Positions 15,647 to 24,105 of a stretch of 64,000 nt of DNA are shown piece after piece. The stretch is from Phaeodactylibacter xiamenensis. Its GTDB lineage: Bacteria; Bacteroidota; Bacteroidia; Chitinophagales; Saprospiraceae. Under the pieces are notes generated by a model. It did not search any database. It had not been told where the DNA came from and saw only the letters and a list, made by a program, of their open reading frames with translations. The stretch is taken from NCBI RefSeq assembly GCF_000759025.1, contig NZ_JPOS01000029.1, forward strand, positions 184,694 to 248,693. Reading direction: 5' to 3'. Each line of letters opens with the position of its first letter. Position 1 is the first letter of the stretch. The translations under genes were made by a program, and so were the position numbers.

Positions 15647-16236
15647 AGCAGCATATTCAGATAGCGCTTTATAGTATTTTCAACCCTTAGCAGGCGGGCG
15701 AAGCGGAGCAATTTATCAATGTTTCGATCTCTTTCTTTTAGAAAGTTTTTCAGTACTTCTTTCTCAATATCCTTTCCGATTTTATTCCTAAACCGAATCG
15801 CATCACACACTGACTTTTCCTTTTCGTAAATCGGAACTTCCGTATTCCCTATTTTGACGTAGGTGATGCCCAGCTGCCAGTAGGCTTCACTCCAATAGTA
15901 AAGCTTTATTGGTGGGTAATCTGGCAGCGCAACCTTTTGGGACTTCTCAATGGCAATGTGGTACTCAGGAGGTACAAAATCCGAAAGCCCGTAGTAATCC
16001 CAAGCGGAAAAGAGGCATACGACACCCTTTGGGACGATCCGGCAAACCTCTTCCTGCTCGCTGTCTGCACTGACCGAAGTAAGACGGTACAGCCCCCGTT
16101 TAAGCTTGATAATGGCTCCTTTTTCCAGCAGTAGGTCAAGGTAGTGGTTGTGGAAGCCTGCTTTAAGGATCTCACCTGTTCTTGCATAGCCGTTATTCCG
16201 GCGGAATATTCCGAGAATAGCCTCTTCTTTTTCCAT
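15643..16236 (-). CDS. AbiEi-type antitoxin, type IV toxin-antitoxin system
   Basis: A 197-residue protein. The N-terminal ~60 residues are a winged helix (AILGIFRRNNGYARTGEILK, then LLLEKGAIIKLKRGLYRL) typical of AbiEi, which binds its own promoter. The C-terminal part (VCLFSAWDYYGLSDFVPPEY, YEKEKSVCDAIRFRNKIG) is the AbiEi_4-like domain. The stop overlaps the start of the toxin gene by four bases (ATGA type), with antitoxin first. In AbiE systems the antitoxin represses the operon and neutralises the toxin without a stable complex. It appears intact while its toxin is broken, as expected in a decaying module. Confidence 0.88.
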   Translation of the reverse strand: MEKEEAILGIFRRNNGYARTGEILKAGFHNHYLDLLLEKGAIIKLKRGLYRLTSVSADSEQEEVCRIVPKGVVCLFSAWDYYGLSDFVPPEYHIAIEKSQKVALPDYPPIKLYYWSEAYWQLGITYVKIGNTEVPIYEKEKSVCDAIRFRNKIGKDIEKEVLKNFLKERDRNIDKLLRFARLLRVENTIKRYLNMLL

Positions 16237-16327
16237 ATTGTAGAGTATACTGCTAATTTAAATAAAGGCAGTAGATTTTACAAATCTTGATTACATACAT
16301 GATATTGGACAATTAGCAACCGCGCTT

Positions 16328-17347
16328 TTGATCTGCTGCCCAGGCTTTAGTATAGAGAGAAGCTTGGTTATCAAAAGCCTATATTGGTTACCTTTGTTTA
16401 GACTACTACGAGGTGATGTAATTACACATTTGGCATGGAGCACCTGGGCAGCTGTACCGTCCACCGTAACTGCGTGCAGGCGGCCTACAGCACCATCGCC
16501 CCGGACAAACCGCTATAATGGCAAGGAGCTGAATGAGGATTATGGGATTGGGCTGCATGATTATGGGGCTCGGTGGTATGATGCGGCTATTGGGAGGTGG
16601 ACAAGTGTCGATATGATGGCTGATGACTTAATGCAACTAGATAAATCCCCTTATGCTTACGCCTGGAATAATCCAGTTAAACTGACAGATCCTGATGGTA
16701 ATTGTCCGTGGTGCATTGGCGCTGTAGTGGGGGCTGCTCTTGATTATTCTATACAGGTGGGGGTAAACTTGGCTGAAGGAAAAAAGTTAGGAGACGCTTT
16801 GACTGATGTAGATAAGAAATCCATACTCATTTCTGCGGCAGCAGGTGCCACTGGGGCAGGTCTTTTAAAAAATGCGTCTAAGTTAGCTGATCCAAAGACT
16901 AGGAAAGCAGCAGAGATGGCAGTTGATGCGAGTGTAAATATTGTTGCTCAAGCAGCTAATAAAGGAGAAGTTGATTTAAGAGAAACAGGTATTGCTATGG
17001 GCTTAGGTCAGGCGGTAAGAACTCCTGTCAAAAAGGCTGTTCAAGATGGAGCTGCAGAAACCACTCAGCAGTTGAATAAAAAGGTTGATGCTGCAAAAAA
17101 TGCTCTTAATAAAGTTCAAAATAGGAATAGAGCGGGTTTAGCTCCTGAAAAAGCTAGCGCAAATACTTCAGCACAACGACAGCGTTTACAAAGTATTCAA
17201 AGAAACAGAGCTGCACATATTAGATCAACTAATACTGATGCAGCAGCAGCAGGAGCAGTTTCTTCGGGTGCAGGTCAAAGGTTTATTAATAGTCTTTTGC
17301 CTAACACCGGACCAACTTATAAAACTTATGTAGAAAAGAGAGATTAA
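16328..17347 (+). CDS. Orphan Rhs C-terminal cassette with Ala/Gly-rich tip
   Basis: A 339-residue frame whose first ~60 residues come from a wrong frame. The Rhs part begins at about 16508 (RYNGKELNEDYGIGLHDYG, ARWYDAAIGRWTSVDMMADD, YAYAWNNPVKLTDPDGN). Relative to the other copies about five bases are missing at 16507-16508 (CCGGACAAACCGC), which shifts the frame and breaks the link to the upstream core. The tip starts with a hydrophobic Ala/Gly-rich region (CIGAVVGAALDYSIQVGVN, SILISAAAGATGAGLL) common as a pretoxin linker, then a helical Lys/Gln-rich end. I recognise no catalytic motif. A four-helix membrane protein follows and is the candidate immunity protein. Confidence 0.65.
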   Translation: MICCPGFSIERSLVIKSLYWLPLFRLLRGDVITHLAWSTWAAVPSTVTACRRPTAPSPRTNRYNGKELNEDYGIGLHDYGARWYDAAIGRWTSVDMMADDLMQLDKSPYAYAWNNPVKLTDPDGNCPWCIGAVVGAALDYSIQVGVNLAEGKKLGDALTDVDKKSILISAAAGATGAGLLKNASKLADPKTRKAAEMAVDASVNIVAQAANKGEVDLRETGIAMGLGQAVRTPVKKAVQDGAAETTQQLNKKVDAAKNALNKVQNRNRAGLAPEKASANTSAQRQRLQSIQRNRAAHIRSTNTDAAAAGAVSSGAGQRFINSLLPNTGPTYKTYVEKRD

Positions 17348-17375
17348 AGAAATAATCTTTTGTAAACAAATAGAG

Positions 17376-17723
17376 ATGATTGAAAAATATGTTAATGTGA
17401 AATGGCTTGCGTGGATGTTTGCTCTAGCACTTTTTATTTCTGTTGCTTATGATATCCGAACAGGAGTTCTATGGGCGAGCATTGTTAGTGTAGCTTCAAT
17501 ATACTTGTATTCTTTGAATAGGATAATTAGCCGGCTTTTTTCTGATAGCAGTGAATTGAGGTCAGCTAAAAATACTTACGATGTTATTTTGATTTTATGT
17601 ATGGTTGTATTAACTTTTTTAATAAGCCAGAATATCACTCTTAGCCTATTTTTAATTTTTAGTGGTTGCATATTGGTGGCTATTATAAATTTGATTAGCT
17701 ACATACAATCTAGGTATACTTAA
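17376..17723 (+). CDS. Four-helix membrane protein, candidate immunity protein
   Basis: A 115-residue protein with four hydrophobic segments: WLAWMFALALFISVAY, VLWASIVSVASIYLYSL, VILILCMVVLTFLI and LSLFLIFSGCILVAIINLI. It starts 28 bases after the Rhs tip and is AT-rich like the tip, so the two probably moved together. I recognise no named family. The immunity role is inferred from position. Repeat copy B begins 26 bases after its stop. Confidence 0.6.
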   Translation: MIEKYVNVKWLAWMFALALFISVAYDIRTGVLWASIVSVASIYLYSLNRIISRLFSDSSELRSAKNTYDVILILCMVVLTFLISQNITLSLFLIFSGCILVAIINLISYIQSRYT

Positions 17724-17748
17724 TCCATGCTGCAACTAGTTTACGCTC

Positions 17749-17879
17749 TCCGCTGACAGCAGCTTACAAGCCGCCGTTCAAAAGCAGCTGCAACAAGTCG
17801 CTTACACCAACGCGGTAGCTATCCAGCCAGCATTAAGACCGTAACAGTTGCACCGCGGCTGGCTAGAGCGTATTTTGGA
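17749..17879. repeat. 131-bp imperfect direct repeat, copy B
   Basis: The partner of 10110-10240, in the same orientation and without gaps. The two copies bracket the block of orphan cassettes 2-4, and each follows a candidate immunity gene. Confidence 0.75.
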
Positions 17880-17924
17880 TACTGTGTCTCCCGGTGGAAA
17901 AGGAGCTGGAGATTACGCAGGCTG

Positions 17925-17966
17925 TAGCGCAGCGGGTATGATGCGGCGATTAGGGTGAGTCCATTT
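17925..17966 (+). pseudogene. Minimal Rhs core relic
   Basis: The string GGGTATGATGCGGCGATTAG matches the YDAAIG codons of the Rhs core end found in the four cassettes. It stands alone before the next toxin-antitoxin pair, the last trace of Rhs sequence in the island. Confidence 0.45.
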
Positions 17967-17986
17967 GGGATAAAACCATTATATTT

Positions 17987-18268
17987 ATGATTACAAAACA
18001 AATGCTTATGAGTGCTGTAGAAATCAGAGCCGAAATCCAGTCTTACCTGGAGCAAGTGAAGGATGAGCGCTTTTTGAAAGTTGTTCATTCTATGTTGGAT
18101 ACTTACGTCAAAGAGCAGGAAAACGAGATCGTTGGCTATCGGACCAGTACACACGAACCTGTCTATAAAAATGAGTTGGCTGCTGAATTGGATGCTGCTG
18201 TTGCTGCTGTTGAAGCAGGTGATTTCATTACATTGGAAGAGCTACAGGCAGAAGTCGAGAAATGGTGA
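17987..18268 (+). CDS. ParD-like antitoxin
   Basis: A 93-residue protein (an ATG at 18008 would give 86). It is helical and acidic: VEIRAEIQSYLEQVKDERFL, MLDTYVKEQENEI, and a C-terminal ELDAAVAAVEAGDFITLEEL. The end matches antitoxins that pair with ParE/RelE toxins in Bacteroidetes. The frame overlaps the toxin by seven bases, with antitoxin first, as usual for self-repressing type II modules. A TATATTT sequence 10-16 bases before the start may belong to its promoter. Confidence 0.75.
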   Translation: MITKQMLMSAVEIRAEIQSYLEQVKDERFLKVVHSMLDTYVKEQENEIVGYRTSTHEPVYKNELAAELDAAVAAVEAGDFITLEELQAEVEKW

Positions 18269-18591
18269 AATCCTATCAGGTAGTTATTACCAGTGGGGCC
18301 AGGCAGAGCCTCAAAGATATAACAGATTATATCCGTCGAACAGACTCAGACAAGCAAGCTAACTACGTTAGTTCGGAAGTACTAAAGTTGGCTCAGTCCT
18401 TAGTCAAACTCCCCAACCGGTACCCTGAACTGCTGACTTCCGAAGCAACAGGTGCAATTTACCGGTATATCCCTAACAGGTACAAAGTGAAAATCATTTA
18501 CACTGTTCAAGAGGATAAAGATCGGGTAATCGTCGTGAGAATGTATCATGATCGCCAAAGTCTTGATGCGTTGAAGAAAATCTTACCTTAG
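18262..18591 (+). CDS. ParE/RelE-superfamily toxin
   Basis: A 109-residue protein with the ParE/RelE pattern: YQVVITSGARQSLKDITDYI at the N-terminus, LPNRYPELL in the middle, and a C-terminal RYKVKIIYTVQEDKDRVIVV strand pair followed by MYHDRQSL. ParE members poison gyrase and RelE members cut mRNA on the ribosome. The R-x-Y-x-x-x-Y-x-V arrangement and terminal HDRQ are common to ParE-like proteins here, but the target cannot be decided. The length is normal and it is probably functional with the overlapping antitoxin. Confidence 0.85.
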   Translation: MVKSYQVVITSGARQSLKDITDYIRRTDSDKQANYVSSEVLKLAQSLVKLPNRYPELLTSEATGAIYRYIPNRYKVKIIYTVQEDKDRVIVVRMYHDRQSLDALKKILP

Positions 18592-18637
18592 GTTCTAAAC
18601 GCACAAGCCTGACGTAGTCTGTACACAAACACCCCCC

Positions 18638-21619
18638 CTACCGCGCCTCATCCTCATAATCATCACAGTGGTAGTGGCGGTACTGCCGTTGGCTGCTCAC
18701 TTTCTGGGTTTTGCCGCCGTTCTTCTTGTCGTCCAGCATCAGCTGAATGAGGCGGTGGCGCTCGGCAGCGATGGCTTCCCGGGCTTCCAGGTCGGCGGCC
18801 CGGTCAAAGAAGAGGGTGCCGTCGATGAAGGTCTTTTCCGCCCGGCTGTACATGGACAGGGGGTGGCCGGACCAGAGCACTACATCGGCATGCTTGCCTG
18901 CTTTGATGCTGCCCACGTATTCATCAAGGTGCAGGAGTTTGGCAGGGTTCAGGGTTACAAACTTCAGGGCGTCTTCCTCAGATACGCCACCGAAAAGCAC
19001 GGCTTTGGCAGCTTCCTGATTGAGGCGGCGGGCCATCTCTGCATCGTCTGAGTTGAAAGCCACCGTGACACCCTGCTCGTGCATCAGCGCACCATTGTAG
19101 GGAATGGCTTCCTGCACTTCGTATTTGTACGCCCACCAGTCGGAGAAGCTTGAGCCGCCGGCGCCGTGGGCCGCCATTTTGTCTGCCACTTTGTAGCCTT
19201 CCAGGATGTGGGTAAAGGTGTTGACGCGGAACCCAAACTGCTCGGCTACCTTCATCAGCATATTGATTTCGCTTTGCCGGTAGGAATGGCAGGTGATGAA
19301 GCGCTCTCCGTTGACAATCTCCAGCAGCGTCTCCAGGTCGAGGTCGCGGCGGTAGGGGGCGCCCGAGGCTATCTTTTCGCCGTAAGCGACGGCCTGCGTG
19401 AATTTATCCACATACACCTGCTCCACGCCCATGCGGGTCTGTGGGAAACGGATGCGGTAGTCTTCGCCCCAGTTCGACTGCTTGACGTTTTCGCCCAGCG
19501 CAAACTTGATGAAGGGAGCGGCTTCCTTAAATTTCATTTCCTCCGGCGTGTAGCCCCACCGCAGCTTGATGATGGCCGACTGCCCGCCAATGGGGTTGGC
19601 AGAGCCGTGCAGCAGTTGGGAGGTCGTTACTCCGCCTGACAACTGCCGGTAGATGTTGACATCTTCAGAGTTCACCACGTCGCCAATGCGCACCTCGGCC
19701 GTACTGGCCTGTGAGCTTTCGTTCACGCCCCGGCTGATGGCAATGTGGGAGTGTTCGTCAATAATGCCGGGCGTGAGGTGGAGCCCGGTGGCATCAATGA
19801 CCGTTGCGCCCTTGGCCTTCAGCCCCTGCCCAATGGCCGTAATTTTGCCGTCCTGCAGCAGCACATCGGCCGCTTCCAGTATGCCGTCCGCTTCGTTGGT
19901 CCAAACGGTGGCATTTTGGATGAGGTAGGTTTGGGGCTCGGGGCGCTCCGTCCAGCCGTAAGCGGTGAAGGGGTAGATGAGGTCGCCCATCTCCGGCAAT
20001 TCCGGGGCAGGAGCGGGCTTTTTCGCATCTTCGTCCTTTTCGTCTGCTTCAACCGGTTGTTGGAAGGCCGCCCGCCAGTCCACCCACTGCCCGTCGGCCG
20101 ATTGCCCGCGGCCGCTCCAGTTGCGCCCGTTGAGGGTGCCGGAGAGGCGGACCTGCCCGGTGGAGTCAGGGGCAAAGGAAAGGGTCAGCAGTTCATCCGC
20201 TCTTTCCAGTTTGACCTTTACGGAAGTGGAATCAGTAGTGTTGATTTTGGCAGCCGGTTGCTCATCGGTGCCGGTGATTTCCAAAGCATAGGTGTCGCTG
20301 CCTACTTGGAGGTCGTACTGCCCGGTCAGCTGAGGGGTGGCAATGGCTTTGTGGGTGTAAGCTTTGCCCTTGACCCAGGTCTGATAAATTTCCGTGCCGT
20401 CCCCAAAGAGGGAGCCGTCCGTGACGATAAAATTGGCCAGCTTGCCTTTTTCCAACCCTCCAAGGTGATCCGTCGCCTGCACCAGCTCTGCCGGGGTGTA
20501 GGTCAGCGCTTTCAGGGCAGCGGTGGTGTCGAGCCCGTACTGTACCGCTTTGCGCAAATGCTTGAGGAAGTCGGTTTTCTTTTCCAGTCCATCCGCCGTA
20601 AAAGCGATGGGGATACCGGCATTGGCCAGGCGGGCAGGGTTGGAAGGGGCAAGCTCCCAGTGCTTCAGCTGCGCCAGGGTGACCTGTTGGGCATCGTAAG
20701 GGTCAGTCACATCGTAGGCATCCGGGAAGTCGAGGGGGAGAATGAAGGCGGTGTTAAGGTTTTTCAGGGCATCCAGGCGCTGATATTCGTCCCCCGTGCC
20801 TTTGAAAATATAGGTTTTGTCAAATTCAGCACCCAGCTTAGCTGCCCGCAGGATTTCCAGCCGGTCGCCAATCGCAAAGAACTGGGGCAGCTCCTGTACG
20901 GCATTCCAGGCTTCCAGCGACAGGTTCACCTCTTCGCTTTGCTGTTGGTACCAGCCGGCATCGTAGTAAGTTTGGCGGAGCAATGCGATCATGCCCATCA
21001 GGGAATTGGGATAGCTCTGCGTGGAAGTCCCTTTGCTGAAGGAAAGCGCATGGCCGGCTTTTTCGGCTACAATCATCTCGTGGGCGCGTTCGTCACCCAG
21101 CCCTACCAGCGTCATCGTGCCGCGTGAAATGCCATCCATACGCTGAGCCGCCACGGCACCAAAGCCAATTTGCCGCAGGGTTTTGGCCGCTTTGGCATCC
21201 GGGTTGAAATGGGCATGGGCTTCAAAGTCTGGCTTCAAAGCTTCATTCCAGCTGTAGGCGCCTGCTTTATTGGAAAGCATCTGTGGCTTGCGGTCAGGAG
21301 ATTGGCCCTCCGCTTTAGGCTCCGGCATGCCATAGTCGCTGTAGAGGTCGATAAATGCCGGGTAGATGACCTTGCCTTTGACTTCCACTTCCACAGCGCC
21401 CTGCGGTACCTGCCCGCCGGCCGCCACGGAGACCACATAGCCATCGCGGATGACCAGCGTGGCATTTTCCACTTTGGTGTCGAAATCGGTGAAAACCGTC
21501 GCCCCGGTCAGGGCGTAGTAGCGTTCGCGCGGGTCTTCCACGCCGTTGTTGGGGAAGGTAACCTGTGCGGATAATTGGATGGAGAGCAGGCTCAGCAGGA
21601 GAAGAATGGTGTTTTTCAT
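18638..21619 (-). CDS. Secreted two-domain amidohydrolase
   Basis: A 993-residue protein with a signal peptide (MKNTILLLLSLLSIQLSAQ). It contains two amidohydrolase domains in tandem. The first (~30-430) has GKVIYPAFIDLYSDYG where an active enzyme would have HxH. The second (~555-960) is complete: GIIDEHSHIAISRG, FITCHSYRQSE, FTHILEGYK and VAFNSDDAE, the metal and catalytic positions of imidazolonepropionase-like enzymes. Between them a beta-rich linker (~440-540) carries a short acidic stretch (EADEKDEDAKKPAPAPELPE). Probably periplasmic; the substrate is unknown. The first domain resembles the separate protein at 1041-2330. Twin-domain forms of about 1000 residues are common in Bacteroidetes. 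Confidence 0.9.
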   Translation of the reverse strand: MKNTILLLLSLLSIQLSAQVTFPNNGVEDPRERYYALTGATVFTDFDTKVENATLVIRDGYVVSVAAGGQVPQGAVEVEVKGKVIYPAFIDLYSDYGMPEPKAEGQSPDRKPQMLSNKAGAYSWNEALKPDFEAHAHFNPDAKAAKTLRQIGFGAVAAQRMDGISRGTMTLVGLGDERAHEMIVAEKAGHALSFSKGTSTQSYPNSLMGMIALLRQTYYDAGWYQQQSEEVNLSLEAWNAVQELPQFFAIGDRLEILRAAKLGAEFDKTYIFKGTGDEYQRLDALKNLNTAFILPLDFPDAYDVTDPYDAQQVTLAQLKHWELAPSNPARLANAGIPIAFTADGLEKKTDFLKHLRKAVQYGLDTTAALKALTYTPAELVQATDHLGGLEKGKLANFIVTDGSLFGDGTEIYQTWVKGKAYTHKAIATPQLTGQYDLQVGSDTYALEITGTDEQPAAKINTTDSTSVKVKLERADELLTLSFAPDSTGQVRLSGTLNGRNWSGRGQSADGQWVDWRAAFQQPVEADEKDEDAKKPAPAPELPEMGDLIYPFTAYGWTERPEPQTYLIQNATVWTNEADGILEAADVLLQDGKITAIGQGLKAKGATVIDATGLHLTPGIIDEHSHIAISRGVNESSQASTAEVRIGDVVNSEDVNIYRQLSGGVTTSQLLHGSANPIGGQSAIIKLRWGYTPEEMKFKEAAPFIKFALGENVKQSNWGEDYRIRFPQTRMGVEQVYVDKFTQAVAYGEKIASGAPYRRDLDLETLLEIVNGERFITCHSYRQSEINMLMKVAEQFGFRVNTFTHILEGYKVADKMAAHGAGGSSFSDWWAYKYEVQEAIPYNGALMHEQGVTVAFNSDDAEMARRLNQEAAKAVLFGGVSEEDALKFVTLNPAKLLHLDEYVGSIKAGKHADVVLWSGHPLSMYSRAEKTFIDGTLFFDRAADLEAREAIAAERHRLIQLMLDDKKNGGKTQKVSSQRQYRHYHCDDYEDEAR

Positions 21620-21712
21620 ACGTATCGCAGTAGTAATTTAGAGCAAAATAAAAAAAAATCCCGCTTTGTTCAGCTTTTCAACTAATGCGGACTGAAAAGA
21701 CTTAATAGAAGT

Positions 21713-22870
21713 ATGGAAGCCAAGGAAACTTTTTTGCAGCATCTGCAGCGCAGCCTTTCGCAGGGCACTTTCGTAAAACTGACCCTGAGCAAGCCGGGCG
21801 GTGCGGACAAGTCGTTTAAGAATGTCTACGCCCGCCTCATCGAGCTGAAGGGGGCGCCGCAAGTGTCCTTTACCCTGCGCTACAGCACCAGGGACATCAC
21901 GAAGAACCACCCCCCGGAGGAGGCGGTGCCGATGATCGGCCTGTGGCTGGGGGAGGATTTCCTCAATGCCGACCTGCTGACTACCGAAGCGGATTACAGC
22001 CTGCAGTACAACCGCAAGCGGAAACCCCGTTTGCATCAGCGGCAGGCTTCAAAAGCGGCACCGCCCCCGAAGGCGCACAACAAGCCCAAGCAGTATTTCA
22101 TTGAGGCTTCCGGCAATGCCTATCTGCAGGCTATGGGCATCACCACGGCTGAAGGCAAGGTGCGGGCGGACGGGCAGCGCAAGTTCCGCCAAATCAATAA
22201 ATACATTGAGATCGTGGATAGCCTCCTGCAGCAGCATGGGGACTTCCCCCGGCAGCCACATATTGTCGATATGGGCTCCGGCAAGGGGTACCTGACTTTC
22301 GCCCTTTACGACCACCTTGTCAACAACCGGGGCTGGCAGCCTTCCATTACGGGTATTGAGCTGCGGGAAAACCTGGTCGGCTTCGGCAATGAGCTGGCGC
22401 CCAAAGTAGGGTTCACCGGGCTGCAGTTCCGCGCACAGGATATTTTTGAGTACGAGCCGGAGCGCATAGACATGCTCATCGCCCTGCATGCCTGCGACAT
22501 CGCCACGGATATTGCCATTGCCAAAGGCGTGCAGGCGGGAGCGGAGATCATCATCGTGGCGCCCTGCTGCCATAAGCAGGTCCGCAAAGCCATGCAGCCC
22601 ACCGAAGGCTTACAGCCCATGCTCCGGCACGGCATCCTGCAGGAGCGGCAGGCCGAACTCGTCACCGATGGCATCCGCGCCCTGCTGATGGAAGACCGGG
22701 GGTATGAGACCAAGGTGTTCGAATTCGTCTCCACCGAGCATACGCCCAAAAACCTGATGATTGTGGGCATCAAGGGCCGCCGCAATGCCTCCGCTTTAGC
22801 TGAGGTGGAGCGGATTAAGTCGGACTTTGGGGTGGGGGAGCATTACCTGCAAGGGCTATTGGACAGATAA
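21713..22870 (+). CDS. Class I SAM-dependent methyltransferase
   Basis: A 385-residue cytosolic protein. An N-terminal domain of ~130 residues (LSKPGGADKSFKNVYARLIE, FTLRYSTRDITKN) precedes a Rossmann methyltransferase domain. That domain has motif I VDMGSGKGYLTFALYDHL, an acidic motif II in ITGIELREN, and the motif-IV region DMLIALHACDIATDIAIAKG followed by IIVAPCCHKQVRKAM. The CC-H element is shared with a family related to eukaryotic GSTCD and METTL25-type proteins; the substrate is unknown, perhaps RNA. It is divergent from the amidohydrolase and stands alone. Confidence 0.8.
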   Translation: MEAKETFLQHLQRSLSQGTFVKLTLSKPGGADKSFKNVYARLIELKGAPQVSFTLRYSTRDITKNHPPEEAVPMIGLWLGEDFLNADLLTTEADYSLQYNRKRKPRLHQRQASKAAPPPKAHNKPKQYFIEASGNAYLQAMGITTAEGKVRADGQRKFRQINKYIEIVDSLLQQHGDFPRQPHIVDMGSGKGYLTFALYDHLVNNRGWQPSITGIELRENLVGFGNELAPKVGFTGLQFRAQDIFEYEPERIDMLIALHACDIATDIAIAKGVQAGAEIIIVAPCCHKQVRKAMQPTEGLQPMLRHGILQERQAELVTDGIRALLMEDRGYETKVFEFVSTEHTPKNLMIVGIKGRRNASALAEVERIKSDFGVGEHYLQGLLDR

Positions 22871-22876
22871 GGGCAT

Positions 22877-22902
22877 AAAAAAAGCCCTACCAAAAGCAGG
22901 GC
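22877..22902 (-). terminator. Rho-independent terminator for the rplU-rpmA operon
   Basis: On the minus strand the inverted repeat GCCCT / AGGGC closes a loop of nine bases and is followed by a run of seven T. It lies about 88 bases after the L27 stop and faces the convergent methyltransferase gene. Confidence 0.7.
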
Positions 22903-22989
22903 CCTGAAATATAAAGCTATGAAAACTAAAAAATCTTATAGTTGAACCGATTGGGGCGGTAAAGTGCCTGCCCCAACGGTTCCTATGTT

Positions 22990-23661
22990 TTACTCCTTCT
23001 CGTCGCTGACTTCACGGCCACCGTCAAGGCGGTCCTGAAGTTCTTCGAGCTCTTCCCACTTACCTTCGTGCGCAAGTTTAGCTTGCTTAGCCCAGGTAGC
23101 AGGGTCGTGCATCCGGTAGCGGGGACCTGCCTCATCGAGGATCGCCTGTACCTTTTCAGTAGGTGCATTGGCGAGGTCTTCCCAAGTGTGGATACCGCCT
23201 TCATTCAGCAGACCTTCGATTTTCGGGCCTACGCCCTCGACCATCTTCAGGTCATCCTGATTGATTTTCTTACCGGAAGGTAAGGTAATTTTTTCAGATT
23301 TGGAAGCTTTTGCCTTTGGCGTTTCTTCTTTTGCCTTTGGAGCAGGTGCTTCTTTCTTTTCAGGAGCCGGAGCCGCTACTGCTGCTGCGCCGTTGCCGTT
23401 AGCAGAACCATTAGGCATAACGTTAACGTAAAGGCGGTTCTTGCGGCGGCGGCGGAAGGTTACGGTGCCTTCGATGCCTGCGTGCAGCGTGAAGTCTTTG
23501 CCCATGTAAACGTTTTCGCCCGGGTGGTACTTGGTACCGCGCTGACGAACGAGGATGTTGCCGGCTTTAGCGTGCTGGCCTCCGAATAGTTTAACGCCGA
23601 GTCTTTTCGATTTACTGTCCCGGCCGTTGTCCGTACTACCTACACCTTTCTTGTGTGCCAT
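22990..23661 (-). CDS. rpmA: Ribosomal protein bL27 fused to a helix-hairpin-helix domain
   Basis: A 223-residue protein, where bL27 is normally about 85. Residues 1-83 are a complete bL27 ([59 protein letters not shown]). Residues 84-135 are an Ala/Pro/Lys-rich linker. Residues 136-223 hold a helix-hairpin-helix-like domain: [20 protein letters not shown], then [20 protein letters not shown] and [20 protein letters not shown]. In my recollection this last domain occurs at the end of some Bacteroidetes bL21 proteins; here bL21 lacks it and bL27 carries it. bL27 lies at the peptidyl-transferase centre. The frame is continuous, so the fusion is real in this sequence. It is co-transcribed behind rplU, 48 bases apart. 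Confidence 0.95.
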   Translation of the reverse strand: MAHKKGVGSTDNGRDSKSKRLGVKLFGGQHAKAGNILVRQRGTKYHPGENVYMGKDFTLHAGIEGTVTFRRRRKNRLYVNVMPNGSANGNGAAAVAAPAPEKKEAPAPKAKEETPKAKASKSEKITLPSGKKINQDDLKMVEGVGPKIEGLLNEGGIHTWEDLANAPTEKVQAILDEAGPRYRMHDPATWAKQAKLAHEGKWEELEELQDRLDGGREVSDEKE

Positions 23662-23709
23662 GTCTTAAACAATTTTAGGTTTTACAAAAACCGCACCCCT
23701 GGCCGGGGA

Positions 23710-24018
23710 TTAAACGGCGATACTGTCGATTTGGATTTGGGTGAAGTGCTGACGGTGACCGTTCTTACGACGGTAGCCCTTGCGGCGCTTCTTTTTGAAG
23801 ACGATAACTTTGTCTCCTTTCTGGTGGCCGAGTACCGTAGCGCTTACCTTGGCGTTCAGCGTCGGCGTGCCTACAGAGACTTTGCCGCCGTTGTCGACGA
23901 GCAGTACGTCCTCGAAGGATACGTTGTCTCCTTCACTGGCTTCTAGCTGGTGGACGAAAAGCTTCTGCCCTTCCTCAACTTTGAACTGTTGACCAGCTAT
24001 TTTTACGATTGCGAACAT
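23710..24018 (-). CDS. rplU: Ribosomal protein bL21
   Basis: A 102-residue protein from the ATG at 24018 ([20 protein letters not shown]). An upstream in-frame start at 24090 adds 24 unrelated residues and was rejected. Family features include [20 protein letters not shown] and [18 protein letters not shown]. bL21 binds 23S rRNA in the large subunit. The length is that of the standard protein, without the C-terminal extension seen in some relatives. It is the first gene of the rplU-rpmA operon. Confidence 0.97.
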   Translation of the reverse strand: MFAIVKIAGQQFKVEEGQKLFVHQLEASEGDNVSFEDVLLVDNGGKVSVGTPTLNAKVSATVLGHQKGDKVIVFKKKRRKGYRRKNGHRQHFTQIQIDSIAV

Positions 24019-24105
24019 GATTCTATCTGTTTGAAAAGATGAATATTGAAATTGAGGGGCAAAGATACAATACTCGCGCCAGATTACCAAGCCTTTCGGG
24101 CTTCC

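Noticed and set aside
19745..21127. Long plus-strand open frame of 460 residues
   Set aside because: It is opposite the two-domain amidohydrolase and shows no coding features of its own.
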